From contig JACPYX010000016.1 in the NCBI GenBank assembly GCA_016195815.1, positions 1-64,000 on the forward strand: a DNA stretch of 64,000 bases, in the 5' to 3' direction. The translations under genes were made by a program, and so were the position numbers. This DNA comes from Chloroflexota bacterium (GTDB taxonomy: Bacteria; Chloroflexota; Anaerolineae; Anaerolineales; Villigracilaceae). Shown here in pieces: positions 32,501 through 39,955 of the stretch. Within the stretch, counting starts at the first letter, position 1; the number at the start of each line of letters is the position of its first letter. A model generated the notes under the pieces. It did no database searches and was not told where the DNA came from. It saw only the letters and a list, made by a program, of their open reading frames with translations.

Positions 32501-34478
32501 CACATCTTTTCCGCCGTATGATCCGTGGTTCGCGGGCGGATATATCAACTATTATTATTATGGCTTCGTGCTGGTGGCGACGCCGGTGAAACTGCTCGGC
32601 ATTGTGCCGACCATTGCATATAATTTTATTTTACCGACGTTGTTCGCGACGACGGCCTTGTGCGCGTTCAGCATCGGATGGAATCTGTTGGACGGAAATC
32701 GAGAATCGGGGCCTGGGAGTTGGGACGATTCCCGATCCCCGATTCTCGATTCCCGGTTTGTCGCCGGTCTGCTCGCGGCCTTGCTGATGGTCGCCCTCGG
32801 CAATCTCGGCACGTTGAGAATGTTGTATCAAGGCTTTGAACGCATGGCCGCGCCGGGCGGAATTATTGACAACGCCAATATTGTCCAGCGCGCGATATGG
32901 GCCGCCGAGGGTTTGGGCAAATCGCTGACGGGCCAGCCGCTTCCATTTGGACGGGGAGACTGGTACTGGAACCCGAGCCGCGTCATTCCGCCAGGGCCGG
33001 GCAACGAGATTACCGAATTCCCATTCTTCACTTTTCTTTATAGCGACCTGCATGCGAACATGCTGGCGATGCCGCTGGCTTTGCTGGCTTTGGCCTGGGC
33101 GCTTTCGGTCATCAAAGGCCGCCGCGTTGTTTCATGGCTTTCGCTTTCTATCGGCGCGCTGATTATCGGCGCGTTGTATCCAACCAACCTTTCTGATATT
33201 TACACCTATCTGCCAATTGGTTTTATCGCGCTTGCCTATTCACTCTGGCGTTACGCGGACGCGGCGCGGAAATGGTTTGGCTGCATCCCGGTTGTGGTTA
33301 AAAAGCTGGCTTTGATCGTTGGCAGTATCGTGTTGCTGACGGCGCTGTCATTTGTGTTATATGAGCCCTATCGTGTTTCGTACTTTCAAAGTTATAGCGC
33401 GCTCGATTCGTGGACGGCCTCTCAAACGCCGATCTGGTCTTATCTCACACATTGGGGCGTGTTCCTGTTCATCATTGTGGCCTGGATGACATGGGAGACG
33501 CACGAATGGATGGCGTCCACGCCGGTTTCGTCGCTCAATAAACTGCGTCCGTATCAGCCCCTGATCGAAGCCAACGTTGCAATCGTGCTGGCGGCTTTAT
33601 TGTATTTTGCATATCGCGGCATGGAGATTGGCTGGGTCGCTTTGCCGGTGGCGGCCTGGGCTGGCGTACTGATGCTGCGCCCGAACATGCCGGATGTAAA
33701 ACGCTTCGTTCTCTTTTTGATCGGCACATCTATGCTCATTACCATTGTCGTTGAGTTGGTTGTCGTGCGCGGCGACATCGGACGTATGAACACGGTCTTC
33801 AAATTCTATCTGCAAGCCTGGGCTTTGTTATCCATATCCGCCGCGGCCGCCTTTGCGTGGCTCCTGCCCGATGTCCGCAAATGGCTGCCGGGCTGGCGCA
33901 ATTTCTTCCAGGCCGGCGCAACCTTTGTATTGGCGGGCGCGGCCCTGACCACCATTTCATCGGCGGTTGATAAAGTCTCTGACCGCATGGCGGGCGGCGT
34001 GCCGTTCACACTCGACAGCATCACTTATATGCAATACGCGCAATACGCAGACTTCGGCGCGACTATGGATTTGAGCCAGGATTACCGCGCCATCCGCTGG
34101 ATGCAGGACAACGTCAAGGGTTCGCCAGTTATTGTCGAAGCCAACACAACTGAATATAAGTGGGGCACGCGCTACACCATTTATACCGGCCTGCCGGGTG
34201 TGGTCGGCTGGAGCTGGCATCAGCGCCAACAGCGCACGCTGACGCCTCAACTTGTCACCGGCCGCATTGATGAGATCGCTTCCTTCTACACCACGCAAGA
34301 TGCGCAGGCCGCGCGCGGCTTTCTCAAGAAGTACAATGTCAAGTACGTTATCGTCGGGCAGTTGGAACGCCTTGAATATCCCGGTCTCGGACTTGCCAAG
34401 TTCGAGCAGTTCAATGGACAATTTTGGTCGTCCGTTTATCGCGACGGCGATACGGTCATCTATCAGGTAAATCCATGA
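29514..34478 (+). CDS. Giant membrane protein: GT39-like N-terminus fused to Chlor_Arch_YYY (DUF2298) domain
   Basis: This protein of 1654 residues has three parts. Residues 1-470 form a GT-C/PMT-like domain with HPDERF (38-43) in the first loop. Residues 470-830 form a beta-rich extracytoplasmic region. Residues 840-1654 form a DUF2298 domain with the YYYYG motif (1013-1017), EFPFFTFLYSDLHANM and FKFYLQAWAL. DUF2298 is found mainly in Chloroflexi and Archaea and its function is unknown. Four in-frame repeat insertions lie at about 199-225, 274-301, 445-462 and 1061-1082, all in loops. The ATG at 29514 is preferred over a TTG at 29490. It overlaps the DUF952 gene by 4 nt. Confidence 0.85.
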   Translation: MKNEKHPWLYDLLLILVLLVGIYFRTIGLNWDADQHLHPDERFLTMVESALQVKKCELPNTPLESCPPEQVRWLGLGDYFNTASSPLNPQNRGFGFFVYGDLPIVLTRYVAEWVGRTGYDQVNMVGRQISLIGDLFSVLLIYIIAARLYNRRVALLGAAFSALAVLQIQQSHFFTVDTIANFFIFLAIYFAVEIVISRKSGIGNLESIDTQNSALSAKLRITNYALLLIKDPLFLFSLGFGISLGLAVASKLNAVPLAILLPGAFALRALTVDHRPQAGENGQPSIVNGLLNTGYWSLVTIYLIVGALASILIFRIFMPYAFSGIGLNPAWIANIKELAGQSSGDIDVPFALQWARRSRLFSFTNLTVWGLGLPLGILAWTGFLAMAWRILKGERKHILLWGWTALYFGWQSLAFNPTMRYQLPIYPLLAMMAGWLVIYLWDEGKKRKGQKWSLLFALSSVLIGATVLALTLGWAYAFTRIYTRPVTRLAATRWIYQNVPGPINLRIKTADGTIYQQPLTFPAGGSIQNTAPYILSFTANASGTLTDVFFPHVTAVGAAAPQTLSASLSLQPNAPPDQTLATSTLTSDFAFASDTRGRDYALSLDRPLVLNKGQTYFLSLTTTGALTLVGAAPINETDWDDGLPLRLGAEAYDGFGGLYQGGLNLQIYWDDNADKLTRFVNTLSQGDYIFMSSNRQWASVTRIPERYPLTTAYYRALIGCPAEKDVIWCYNVAKPGQFEGQLGYKLVAVFESYPTLEIPGLFKWQANDQFAEEAFTVYDHPKVLIFQKTPDFNAAQVQTILGAVDLSNVVRLTPKQAGSYKNLMLTPDRAAQEQAGGTWSQLFSYDWIQNKYPFVGLVVWYLFIFLLGLLIYPLVRIAFPGLGDKGYPLARALGLVIFGYLSWLSGSVGVPVTRATVGVVFAVLAAAGLGLGWMRRAELRAEWKSRRNYFLMVEGVFLAFFVFDLLIRIGNPDLWHPSKGGERPMDFSYFNAVLKSTSFPPYDPWFAGGYINYYYYGFVLVATPVKLLGIVPTIAYNFILPTLFATTALCAFSIGWNLLDGNRESGPGSWDDSRSPILDSRFVAGLLAALLMVALGNLGTLRMLYQGFERMAAPGGIIDNANIVQRAIWAAEGLGKSLTGQPLPFGRGDWYWNPSRVIPPGPGNEITEFPFFTFLYSDLHANMLAMPLALLALAWALSVIKGRRVVSWLSLSIGALIIGALYPTNLSDIYTYLPIGFIALAYSLWRYADAARKWFGCIPVVVKKLALIVGSIVLLTALSFVLYEPYRVSYFQSYSALDSWTASQTPIWSYLTHWGVFLFIIVAWMTWETHEWMASTPVSSLNKLRPYQPLIEANVAIVLAALLYFAYRGMEIGWVALPVAAWAGVLMLRPNMPDVKRFVLFLIGTSMLITIVVELVVVRGDIGRMNTVFKFYLQAWALLSISAAAAFAWLLPDVRKWLPGWRNFFQAGATFVLAGAALTTISSAVDKVSDRMAGGVPFTLDSITYMQYAQYADFGATMDLSQDYRAIRWMQDNVKGSPVIVEANTTEYKWGTRYTIYTGLPGVVGWSWHQRQQRTLTPQLVTGRIDEIASFYTTQDAQAARGFLKKYNVKYVIVGQLERLEYPGLGLAKFEQFNGQFWSSVYRDGDTVIYQVNP
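30108..30186. repeat. Heptamer repeat inside the first YYY gene (site 1)
   Basis: AATCGGG, AATCGGG, AATTTGG, AATCGAT (from 30109) are consecutive 7-bp units, and AATTACG occurs three times in perfect tandem at 30166-30186. The encoded peptide SGIGNLES...RITNYA lies in a loop between membrane segments. Confidence 0.9.
30333..30413. repeat. Heptamer repeat inside the first YYY gene (site 2)
   Basis: GGTTACT, GGTCACT, GGTCACT form a perfect 7-bp tandem at 30393-30413, preceded by GGTCAACC and TAGACC words at 30335-30380. The encoded stretch VDHRPQAGENGQPSIVNG has no counterpart in a membrane-segment plan. Confidence 0.85.
30845..30898. repeat. Heptamer repeat inside the first YYY gene (site 3)
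   Basis: CTTTGCT, CTTTGCT, CTTTCCT, CTGTTCT are consecutive units at 30871-30898. The A/G-rich left part (AAAGAGGAAAGGGCAAA) is their approximate complement, giving a palindromic whole. Confidence 0.85.
32694..32756. repeat. Palindromic heptamer repeat inside the first YYY gene (site 4)
   Basis: Nine 7-bp units in register: GGAAATC, GAGAATC, GGGGCCT, GGGAGTT, GGGACGA, TTCCCGA, TCCCCGA, TTCTCGA, TTCCCGG. The G-rich left arm is complementary to the C-rich right arm. It encodes about residues 1061-1081 of the protein, between two membrane segments of the DUF2298 domain. Confidence 0.92.
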
Positions 34479-34855
34479 GCGGCCTTATTTTGCACATCAC
34501 ATCGAACGATGCCTGGGCTTCTGCAAAAAAGGCCGGACAATATATCGCGCCGAGCCTCGCGGCTGAAGGCTTTATTCATTGCTCGACTTCTGCCCAGGCT
34601 GTCCCGGTTGCCGAGAAATTTTATAAAGGGCAGACCGGACTCATCTTGCTCGTGATTGACCCGGCGCGTCTCAACTCCGGCTTGAAGTGGGAACTACCCT
34701 TCGACGGTGCGCCTCCGCCCGGAGCTCCCGCCGCCGATCTGTTCCCGCATGTTTATGGCCCGATCAACCTTGATGCCGTGATTCAAATTCTCGACTTTGA
34801 AGTAGATTCAAGCGGTCGTTTCCATCTGCCGCCCGCGCTGATCACTGACAACTGA
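34475..34855 (+). CDS. DUF952-family protein
   Basis: This 126-residue soluble protein has ILHITSNDAWASAKKAGQY, EGFIHCSTSAQ (35-45) and FPHVYGPINLDAV, the conserved blocks of DUF952, a small family of unknown function. The ATG overlaps the stop of the giant gene in ATGA; a start at 34424 would lie well inside that gene. Its stop codon falls inside a heptamer repeat leading to the next gene. Its placement between two YYY genes is probably incidental. Confidence 0.88.
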   Translation: MSGLILHITSNDAWASAKKAGQYIAPSLAAEGFIHCSTSAQAVPVAEKFYKGQTGLILLVIDPARLNSGLKWELPFDGAPPPGAPAADLFPHVYGPINLDAVIQILDFEVDSSGRFHLPPALITDN

Positions 34856-34867
34856 TTACTGGACACT
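34840..34867. repeat. Heptamer repeat at the DUF952 stop
   Basis: GATCACT, GACAACT, GATTACT, GGACACT are four consecutive 7-bp units. They contain the TGA stop of the DUF952 gene and end one base before the ATG of the next gene, replacing any ribosome site. Confidence 0.88.
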
Positions 34868-34868
34868 G

Positions 34869-37379
34869 ATGATTGCATTCCTCTCCTGGTACCTCCTTAT
34901 CACATTGCTCGGCTGGCTGACCTTTCCACTGGTGTATCGCCTCTTCCCTGCGCTGGCAGATCGAGGCTACACTCTCTCGCGTGCCGCGGGCTTGTTGATC
35001 TGGGGTTACATCTTCTGGCTGTTTACTTCGCTTGGTTTGACGCAAAATACCATCGGCGGGATTATTTTTGCTTTGCTTATCCTGGCGGGATTAAGCCTTT
35101 CCCCTTTCTTCTTTCAAGATTCGAGAATCGAAAACCGTAAATCTGAAATCATAAATTGGCTCAAATCCAACCTGCGTCTCATTCTCACAGCCGAAGTTTT
35201 ATTCCTGGTCGCTTTTGCCTTCCTCGCTTTTCTGCGCGCCGGCAACCCCGAACTGGACGGCACCGAAAGACCGATGGAGTTGATGCTCATCAATGCCATC
35301 CTGCGCTCGCCGACATTTCCTCCGCATGACTCATGGCTCTCAGGTTACGCCATTTCATATTATTACTTCGGCTATGTGTTGACCGCCCTGCTCGCTAAGT
35401 TGACCGGCCTGACGGGAAGTTTAGCGCAGAACCTGATGACCTCGCTCATCTTCGCGCTGGCCGCGCTCGGCGCGTATGGAATTTTGTACAATTTGTTGGC
35501 AATTTTGGAATCGGGAATTGGGAATCGCAAATCGGAAAACCAGCTCCCGGCTCCCGGCTCCCGGACAATCTTTTCTGCTTTGCTTGCTCCGCTTTTTCTT
35601 TTACTCGTCAGCAACCTCGGCGGCTTCCTCGAAGTCCTGCACACAAAAGGAATCTTCTGGCCTTCCGACCTTCAACCTTCAGCCTTCAACTTTTGGAAAT
35701 GGCTCGACATCAAAGAATTGAGCGACGCGCCGGTCCAACCCTATCAATGGATGCCGAACCGTTATTTATGGTGGTGGCGCGCCTCGCGCGTCATCTCTGA
35801 TTTCGACCTCATGCGCCGCGCACAGGAAGTTATTGACGAATTTCCATTCTTCTCCTTCCTGCTCGGTGACCTTCATCCGCATGTGCTGGCCATCCCGTTC
35901 AACCTGTTATCGGTCGCTCTGGCGTTGAATATTTTCCTCGGTGGATTTCGCGGCGAGACAAATCTCTTTGGCCTGCGATTGAAGATCAGCAAGGCGGGCT
36001 TCCTCGCCTCCGCTCTGACTTTGGGCGGGCTCGCTTTTCTCAACATGTGGGATATCCTGCCCGGCGCAGCGATGGTCATGGGTGCATATATCCTCTTGCG
36101 CGTCCATGAAGAAGGCTGGTCATGGAAACGGCTCGAAGATGTCTTCGCGCTCGGCCTTCCGCTTGGATTCTCCGCCGTCCTGCTTTACCTGCCATTTTAT
36201 TTTGGCTTTTCATCCCAGGCGGGCGGCATCCTTCCCAACCTGATCAATCCGACGCGCGGCGCGCAGTTGTGGGTGATGTTCGCTCCGTTCTTTGTGCCTT
36301 TGCTGGCCTACCTTGCTTATCTTATATTTGCTGAAAAACGAACCGGTAACTGGTCGCTTTCTCTTTTATTGGTCATCGGTCTCACACTTCTGCTTTGGGG
36401 ATTCTCGTGGTTGATCGGCTGGTTGGCGTTTCTAAAAGAATCGGCCTTCGCGCAGAGCTACCTCGCTCAACAGGGAGTGGCCGATGTCGCCGAACTCTTC
36501 AGGGCCGCTATGTCGCGCCGCTTTGCATCCATCGGTGGGTTGTTGACTCTGCTGGCCCTGCTTGTCCCTGCGCTTGCTTTTTTGATCGTAGACCACAGAC
36601 CACAGAAAATAGACGACAAAGCATCAACCGTCAACCGTCAACCGTCAACCAATCTTCTTCATCCTTCATCCTTCATCCTTCTTCTCATCCTGCTCGGCTC
36701 CCTGCTTGTCATGGCTCCCGAATTTGTTTTCCTGCGTGACCAGTTCGGTTGGCGCATGAACACCATCTTCAAGTTTTATTATCAGGCCTGGCTGTTGTGG
36801 AGTCTCGCCGCCGCCTTTGGCACGGCCGTCCTTTTGCAGAAATTGCGCGGCGCGTGGGATTGGCTCTTTAGAATTGGAATCTTCCTCTTGTTGTTTATGT
36901 CATTGACGTATCCTGCGCTTGCTATTCCGACCAAGACCAATAATCTCAAACCGGCTTTAGGCTGGACGCTTGACGACTTCAACCGCATCCGGCGCGGGAA
37001 CCCGGACGAAGCCGCCGCCATCGAGTGGCTCAAATCCGCGCCAGATGGCGTCATCGTTGAATCTGTGGGCGGAAGTTATACAGCCTACGCCCGCATCTCG
37101 ACCTACACGGGCCTGCCCACACTGCTTGGCTGGCCGGGACACGAGTCGCAGTGGCGCGGCGGGAGTGATCCGCAGGGTACGCGCCAGGACGATGTCAAAC
37201 TGCTGTACAGCACGTCCAATTGGCAGACCGCGCTTGCCATCCTGAAGAAATATAACGTCCGTTATGTTTACATTGGCGGGCTGGAACGTTCCACCTATCC
37301 CGTGCAGGAGGATAAGTTTCGTCGTTATCTTAAGCAGATTTTTCAATTAGGCGAGATCACGATCTATGAAGTGCCGTAA
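34869..37379 (+). CDS. Chlor_Arch_YYY (DUF2298) membrane protein
   Basis: This 836-residue protein corresponds to the C-terminal half of the preceding giant gene: a YYYFG motif (164-168) after HDSWLSGYAIS, EFPFFSFLLGDLHPHVL, FKFYYQAWLLWSL, and a C-terminal soluble end with TYTGLPTLLGWPGHESQW and LKKYNVRYVYIGGLE. About 15 membrane segments are visible. Function is unknown; the shared plan with GT-C enzymes suggests glycan transfer. Four heptamer-repeat insertions occur at about 85-94, 213-232, 265-274 and 575-604. The gene has no ribosome site of its own. Confidence 0.85.
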   Translation: MIAFLSWYLLITLLGWLTFPLVYRLFPALADRGYTLSRAAGLLIWGYIFWLFTSLGLTQNTIGGIIFALLILAGLSLSPFFFQDSRIENRKSEIINWLKSNLRLILTAEVLFLVAFAFLAFLRAGNPELDGTERPMELMLINAILRSPTFPPHDSWLSGYAISYYYFGYVLTALLAKLTGLTGSLAQNLMTSLIFALAALGAYGILYNLLAILESGIGNRKSENQLPAPGSRTIFSALLAPLFLLLVSNLGGFLEVLHTKGIFWPSDLQPSAFNFWKWLDIKELSDAPVQPYQWMPNRYLWWWRASRVISDFDLMRRAQEVIDEFPFFSFLLGDLHPHVLAIPFNLLSVALALNIFLGGFRGETNLFGLRLKISKAGFLASALTLGGLAFLNMWDILPGAAMVMGAYILLRVHEEGWSWKRLEDVFALGLPLGFSAVLLYLPFYFGFSSQAGGILPNLINPTRGAQLWVMFAPFFVPLLAYLAYLIFAEKRTGNWSLSLLLVIGLTLLLWGFSWLIGWLAFLKESAFAQSYLAQQGVADVAELFRAAMSRRFASIGGLLTLLALLVPALAFLIVDHRPQKIDDKASTVNRQPSTNLLHPSSFILLLILLGSLLVMAPEFVFLRDQFGWRMNTIFKFYYQAWLLWSLAAAFGTAVLLQKLRGAWDWLFRIGIFLLLFMSLTYPALAIPTKTNNLKPALGWTLDDFNRIRRGNPDEAAAIEWLKSAPDGVIVESVGGSYTAYARISTYTGLPTLLGWPGHESQWRGGSDPQGTRQDDVKLLYSTSNWQTALAILKKYNVRYVYIGGLERSTYPVQEDKFRRYLKQIFQLGEITIYEVP
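35123..35150. repeat. Heptamer repeat inside the second YYY gene (site 1)
   Basis: GAGAATC, GAAAACC, GTAAATC, TGAAATC run in exact 7-bp register and encode the loop peptide RIENRKSEI. Confidence 0.85.
35507..35563. repeat. Heptamer repeat inside the second YYY gene (site 2)
   Basis: GGAATCG, GGAATTG, GGAATCG, CAAATCG, GAAAACC are followed by GCTCCCG three times in perfect tandem (35543-35563). The encoded peptide is SGIGNRKSENQLPAPGS. Confidence 0.92.
35661..35689. repeat. Heptamer repeat inside the second YYY gene (site 3)
   Basis: CCTTCCGA is followed by CCTTCAA, CCTTCAG, CCTTCAA in 7-bp register, encoding PSDLQPSAF. Confidence 0.85.
36591..36678. repeat. Heptamer repeat inside the second YYY gene (site 4)
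   Basis: GACCACA occurs twice (36591-36604), TCAACCG nearly four times in perfect tandem (36624-36650), and TTCATCC three times (36658-36678). The encoded peptide contains TVNRQPSTN and HPSSFIL and joins two hydrophobic segments. Confidence 0.95.
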
Positions 37380-37392
37380 ACCATAATTCAAG

Positions 37393-37398
37393 TAAAAT
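37393..37398 (+). promoter_or_regulatory. Candidate leaderless -10 box (TAAAAT)
   Basis: TAAAAT ends 7 nt before the ATG at 37406. No ribosome site is seen, although the preceding gene ends only 26 nt upstream. Confidence 0.4.
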
Positions 37399-37405
37399 AT
37401 ATCCA

Positions 37406-39094
37406 ATGAAACCATTCCGCCGAGAAACCGCTCTCTATCTGCTCGCTTTTGTTTTGGCTCTGGCTGTTCGGCTTATCAGGCTTGGCGCATGGCCTCTCAC
37501 CGACCTTGAAGCCAAATGGGCTTTGCAAGCCCTGGGCGTAGCTCAGGGGACCCAGCCCGCATTGGGATCACAGCCTGCCTATGTTCTCCTCACCAGCATT
37601 TTCTTTTTCATCTTTGGCGGCGGGACAAATTTCCTGGCGCGATTTGTCCCGGCTTTGATCGGAAGCGCGCTGGCCTTCGTACCCTTCCTTTTTCGAGAAC
37701 GCCTCAGACCCCGCCCCAGCCTGATCCTGGCCTTCTTCCTTGCGCTCGACCCAGGCCTGGTGGCCCTTTCGCGCCAGGCTGGCAGTTCGATCCTGGCGAT
37801 TACTTTCCTCTTCTTCGCATGGGGATTCTGGGAGAAGAAGAACACACGCTGGGCGGGAATCTTTGCCGGGCTTGCATTACTTTCCGGTCCCGCGCTTTGG
37901 GCGGGACTGCTGGGTCTTGGGTTGACGTGGGCGATCCGTCAGGCGTGGGAACGCGGCTTACGAACGGAGTCCGCCCAAAGTCCCGCGCGCAGCGAGTGGT
38001 TGTCGGCATTGTGGTTCGGAATCGGCACGCTTGTGTTTGGCGGAACGTTATTCTTTTTATCTCCGAACGGTTTGAGCGCGTGGATGTCTGCTTTGCCTGA
38101 ATACATCGCGGGCTGGCAAAATCCATCCGGCTTTTCGTTTGGTTTTCTTTTATTCTCGCTGGTGGTGTATCAACCGCTGGCATTGATTTTAGGATTGATC
38201 GCGCTTGTGCGCGGTTGGCGATATGGAAGCCTGCGCGTAAAACGATTAAGTCTGTGGGCATTGGTGACCCTGCTGCTGGCGCTGTTCTATCCGGCGCGTC
38301 AAGCAAGCGGCCTGGCATGGATGTTGATCCCGTTGTGGTCGCTGGCCGCGCTTGAGTTGACTCGCAACTTGAATATTTTCCGTGAAGAACGCGTTGAAGT
38401 ATTGGGGGTGGTTAGTCTGAGCGTTTTGATCCTGACCTTTTCATGGCTTGATTTTTTGGCCTTGATCCAGTTACCTGTGCCTTCCGACCAGACTGCTTTG
38501 CGCATGGGGCTATTGTTCGGTTCACTCTTCCTGCTGGTCGTCAGCATTTTGCTGGTGGCGGTTGGGTGGTCTATTCGCTCGGCGCGGCTTGGCGCAATCT
38601 GGGGATTGGTCGCCGTGTTGAGCGTGTATTCACTTGGTGCGATGTTTGGCGCAGGCGGCTTGCGCGCTTCGCCCGGCTCGGAATTTTGGAGTTCGGGCGC
38701 GCTGCCTGCCGAAGAATACTTGTTGCTGACGACTGTTGATCAAGTGTCAGATTGGAGCAAGACCAACGTCAACGCTCAACCAATCACAATTGTGGGCATC
38801 AAGTCGCCTGCGTTGGAATGGCTTTTGCGTAAACATAAAGTTGAAGTTGTGGATTCGTTGGATGTATCCGTCTCGCCGCCCATTATCATCACCACCGAAC
38901 AGGATAACCCCGGCCTGGCGGCAGGCTATCGCGGCCAGGGTTTTGTCTGGCGTCAGCAGCCATTATGGGGTAATGCCCTGCTCCCTGATTGGATGAGCTG
39001 GATTGTGTTTCGCCAAATGCCGCAGACTTCAGAGACGATCATTGTTTGGGTGCGAAGCGATCTGTTTATAGATTCAACCGGGATGAAACCTTAA
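37406..39094 (+). CDS. GT39-like polytopic membrane protein
   Basis: This 562-residue protein has about 12 membrane segments and an early loop WPLTDLEAKWALQALG (31-46), with an acidic pair where GT-C glycosyltransferases of the PMT/ArnT type have their catalytic aspartate. A soluble domain of about 120 residues ends the chain (from SPGSEFWSSGAL). It follows the two YYY genes and is likely to act with them in extracytoplasmic glycan transfer. Sequence support for catalysis is weaker than for the 27351 gene. Confidence 0.72.
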   Translation: MKPFRRETALYLLAFVLALAVRLIRLGAWPLTDLEAKWALQALGVAQGTQPALGSQPAYVLLTSIFFFIFGGGTNFLARFVPALIGSALAFVPFLFRERLRPRPSLILAFFLALDPGLVALSRQAGSSILAITFLFFAWGFWEKKNTRWAGIFAGLALLSGPALWAGLLGLGLTWAIRQAWERGLRTESAQSPARSEWLSALWFGIGTLVFGGTLFFLSPNGLSAWMSALPEYIAGWQNPSGFSFGFLLFSLVVYQPLALILGLIALVRGWRYGSLRVKRLSLWALVTLLLALFYPARQASGLAWMLIPLWSLAALELTRNLNIFREERVEVLGVVSLSVLILTFSWLDFLALIQLPVPSDQTALRMGLLFGSLFLLVVSILLVAVGWSIRSARLGAIWGLVAVLSVYSLGAMFGAGGLRASPGSEFWSSGALPAEEYLLLTTVDQVSDWSKTNVNAQPITIVGIKSPALEWLLRKHKVEVVDSLDVSVSPPIIITTEQDNPGLAAGYRGQGFVWRQQPLWGNALLPDWMSWIVFRQMPQTSETIIVWVRSDLFIDSTGMKP

Positions 39095-39155
39095 TTGCCA
39101 CAGGTAAACCCTGGCGCGTTTTGAATCGTCAGGTTCGCAAGGAAAAGCCTTCAAA

Positions 39156-39206
39156 GCCTGTGCCTGCGCTGGGCCGCCCTGGCCTGACTGCCAGGCGCAG
39201 GCAGGC
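39156..39206. repeat. GC-rich palindrome before cmk
   Basis: GCCTGTGCCTGCGCTGGGC (39156-39174) pairs with GCCAGGCGCAGGCAGGC (39190-39206) with few gaps. It lies in the 180-bp gap between the GT39 gene and cmk and could act as a terminator-like hairpin, though no T-run follows. The remaining gap holds no gene I can see. Confidence 0.65.
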
Positions 39207-39274
39207 GCGCGCGTTCGGGCGATCTTCGCGGTTTGATCTTTTTTCATCCTCATAGTATTCGTGGTTAAAATATA

Positions 39275-39955
39275 ATGACAAAAAAACGACCTGATATCAT
39301 TGCCATTGATGGCCCGGCCGCCTCCGGCAAATCCACATTGGGGCGGCGGCTGGCCGACGCGCTCGGTTATCTGTTCTTTGATACAGGTGTGATGTACCGC
39401 GCCGTGACCTGGCTTGTTTTACAACGCGGTATCAATATCCGCGACGAGAAATCGGTTTCTGCTTTGGCGGAAGAAACCCCCATTGACGTGCTGCCCGCCT
39501 CCCGTTCGGATGGACGCGCGTGCGATGTGCTGATGGACGGAAAAGACATCACCTGGGAAACGCGCCGTCCCGAAGTGGATGCGAATGTCTCGCTCATCTC
39601 GACCTATGCAGGTGTGCGTCATGCCATGAGCGAACAGCAGCGACGTATCGGCCTGCGCGGCAAAGTAGTAATGGTTGGGCGCGATATCGGCACGGTAGTT
39701 CTGCCCCAGGCCGATCTAAAGATTTACCTCGATGCATCTGCGCCGGAACGAGCTCGCCGCCGTCACCAAGAGAATTTGGCGCGCGGAATCGAATCTAATT
39801 ATGACGAAATACTGGCCAGGATGATCGAGCGCGATTACATTGACTCTACGCGTGACGTTGCGCCGCTGAGAGCTGCCGACGATGCTGTGGTGCTCAACTC
39901 TGATGAGTTAAGTGCTGACGAAGTCTTCGAGCAGGCGTGGAGGCTGAGTGAATAA
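39275..39955 (+). CDS. cmk: Cytidylate kinase
   Basis: This 226-residue P-loop kinase has AIDGPAASGKSTLGRRLA (8-25), FFDTGVMYRAVTWL for the nucleotide-monophosphate site, and GRDIGTVVLPQADLKIYLDA with the RRHQEN lid, all typical of Cmk. It converts CMP and dCMP to the diphosphates. The 3' end overlaps the plsC gene by 8 nt, a cmk-plsC pairing found in many bacteria. No ribosome site is visible before the ATG. Confidence 0.96.
   Translation: MTKKRPDIIAIDGPAASGKSTLGRRLADALGYLFFDTGVMYRAVTWLVLQRGINIRDEKSVSALAEETPIDVLPASRSDGRACDVLMDGKDITWETRRPEVDANVSLISTYAGVRHAMSEQQRRIGLRGKVVMVGRDIGTVVLPQADLKIYLDASAPERARRRHQENLARGIESNYDEILARMIERDYIDSTRDVAPLRAADDAVVLNSDELSADEVFEQAWRLSE

Noticed and set aside
36591-36678. 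CRISPR array
   Set aside because: The tandem units are 7 bp long with no spacers and lie inside an open reading frame, so this is a heptamer repeat, not CRISPR.
39266-39276. TATAAT directly before cmk as a leaderless promoter
   Set aside because: The TATAAT overlaps the ATG itself and TAAAAT is only 3 nt away, too close for a start site at the codon.
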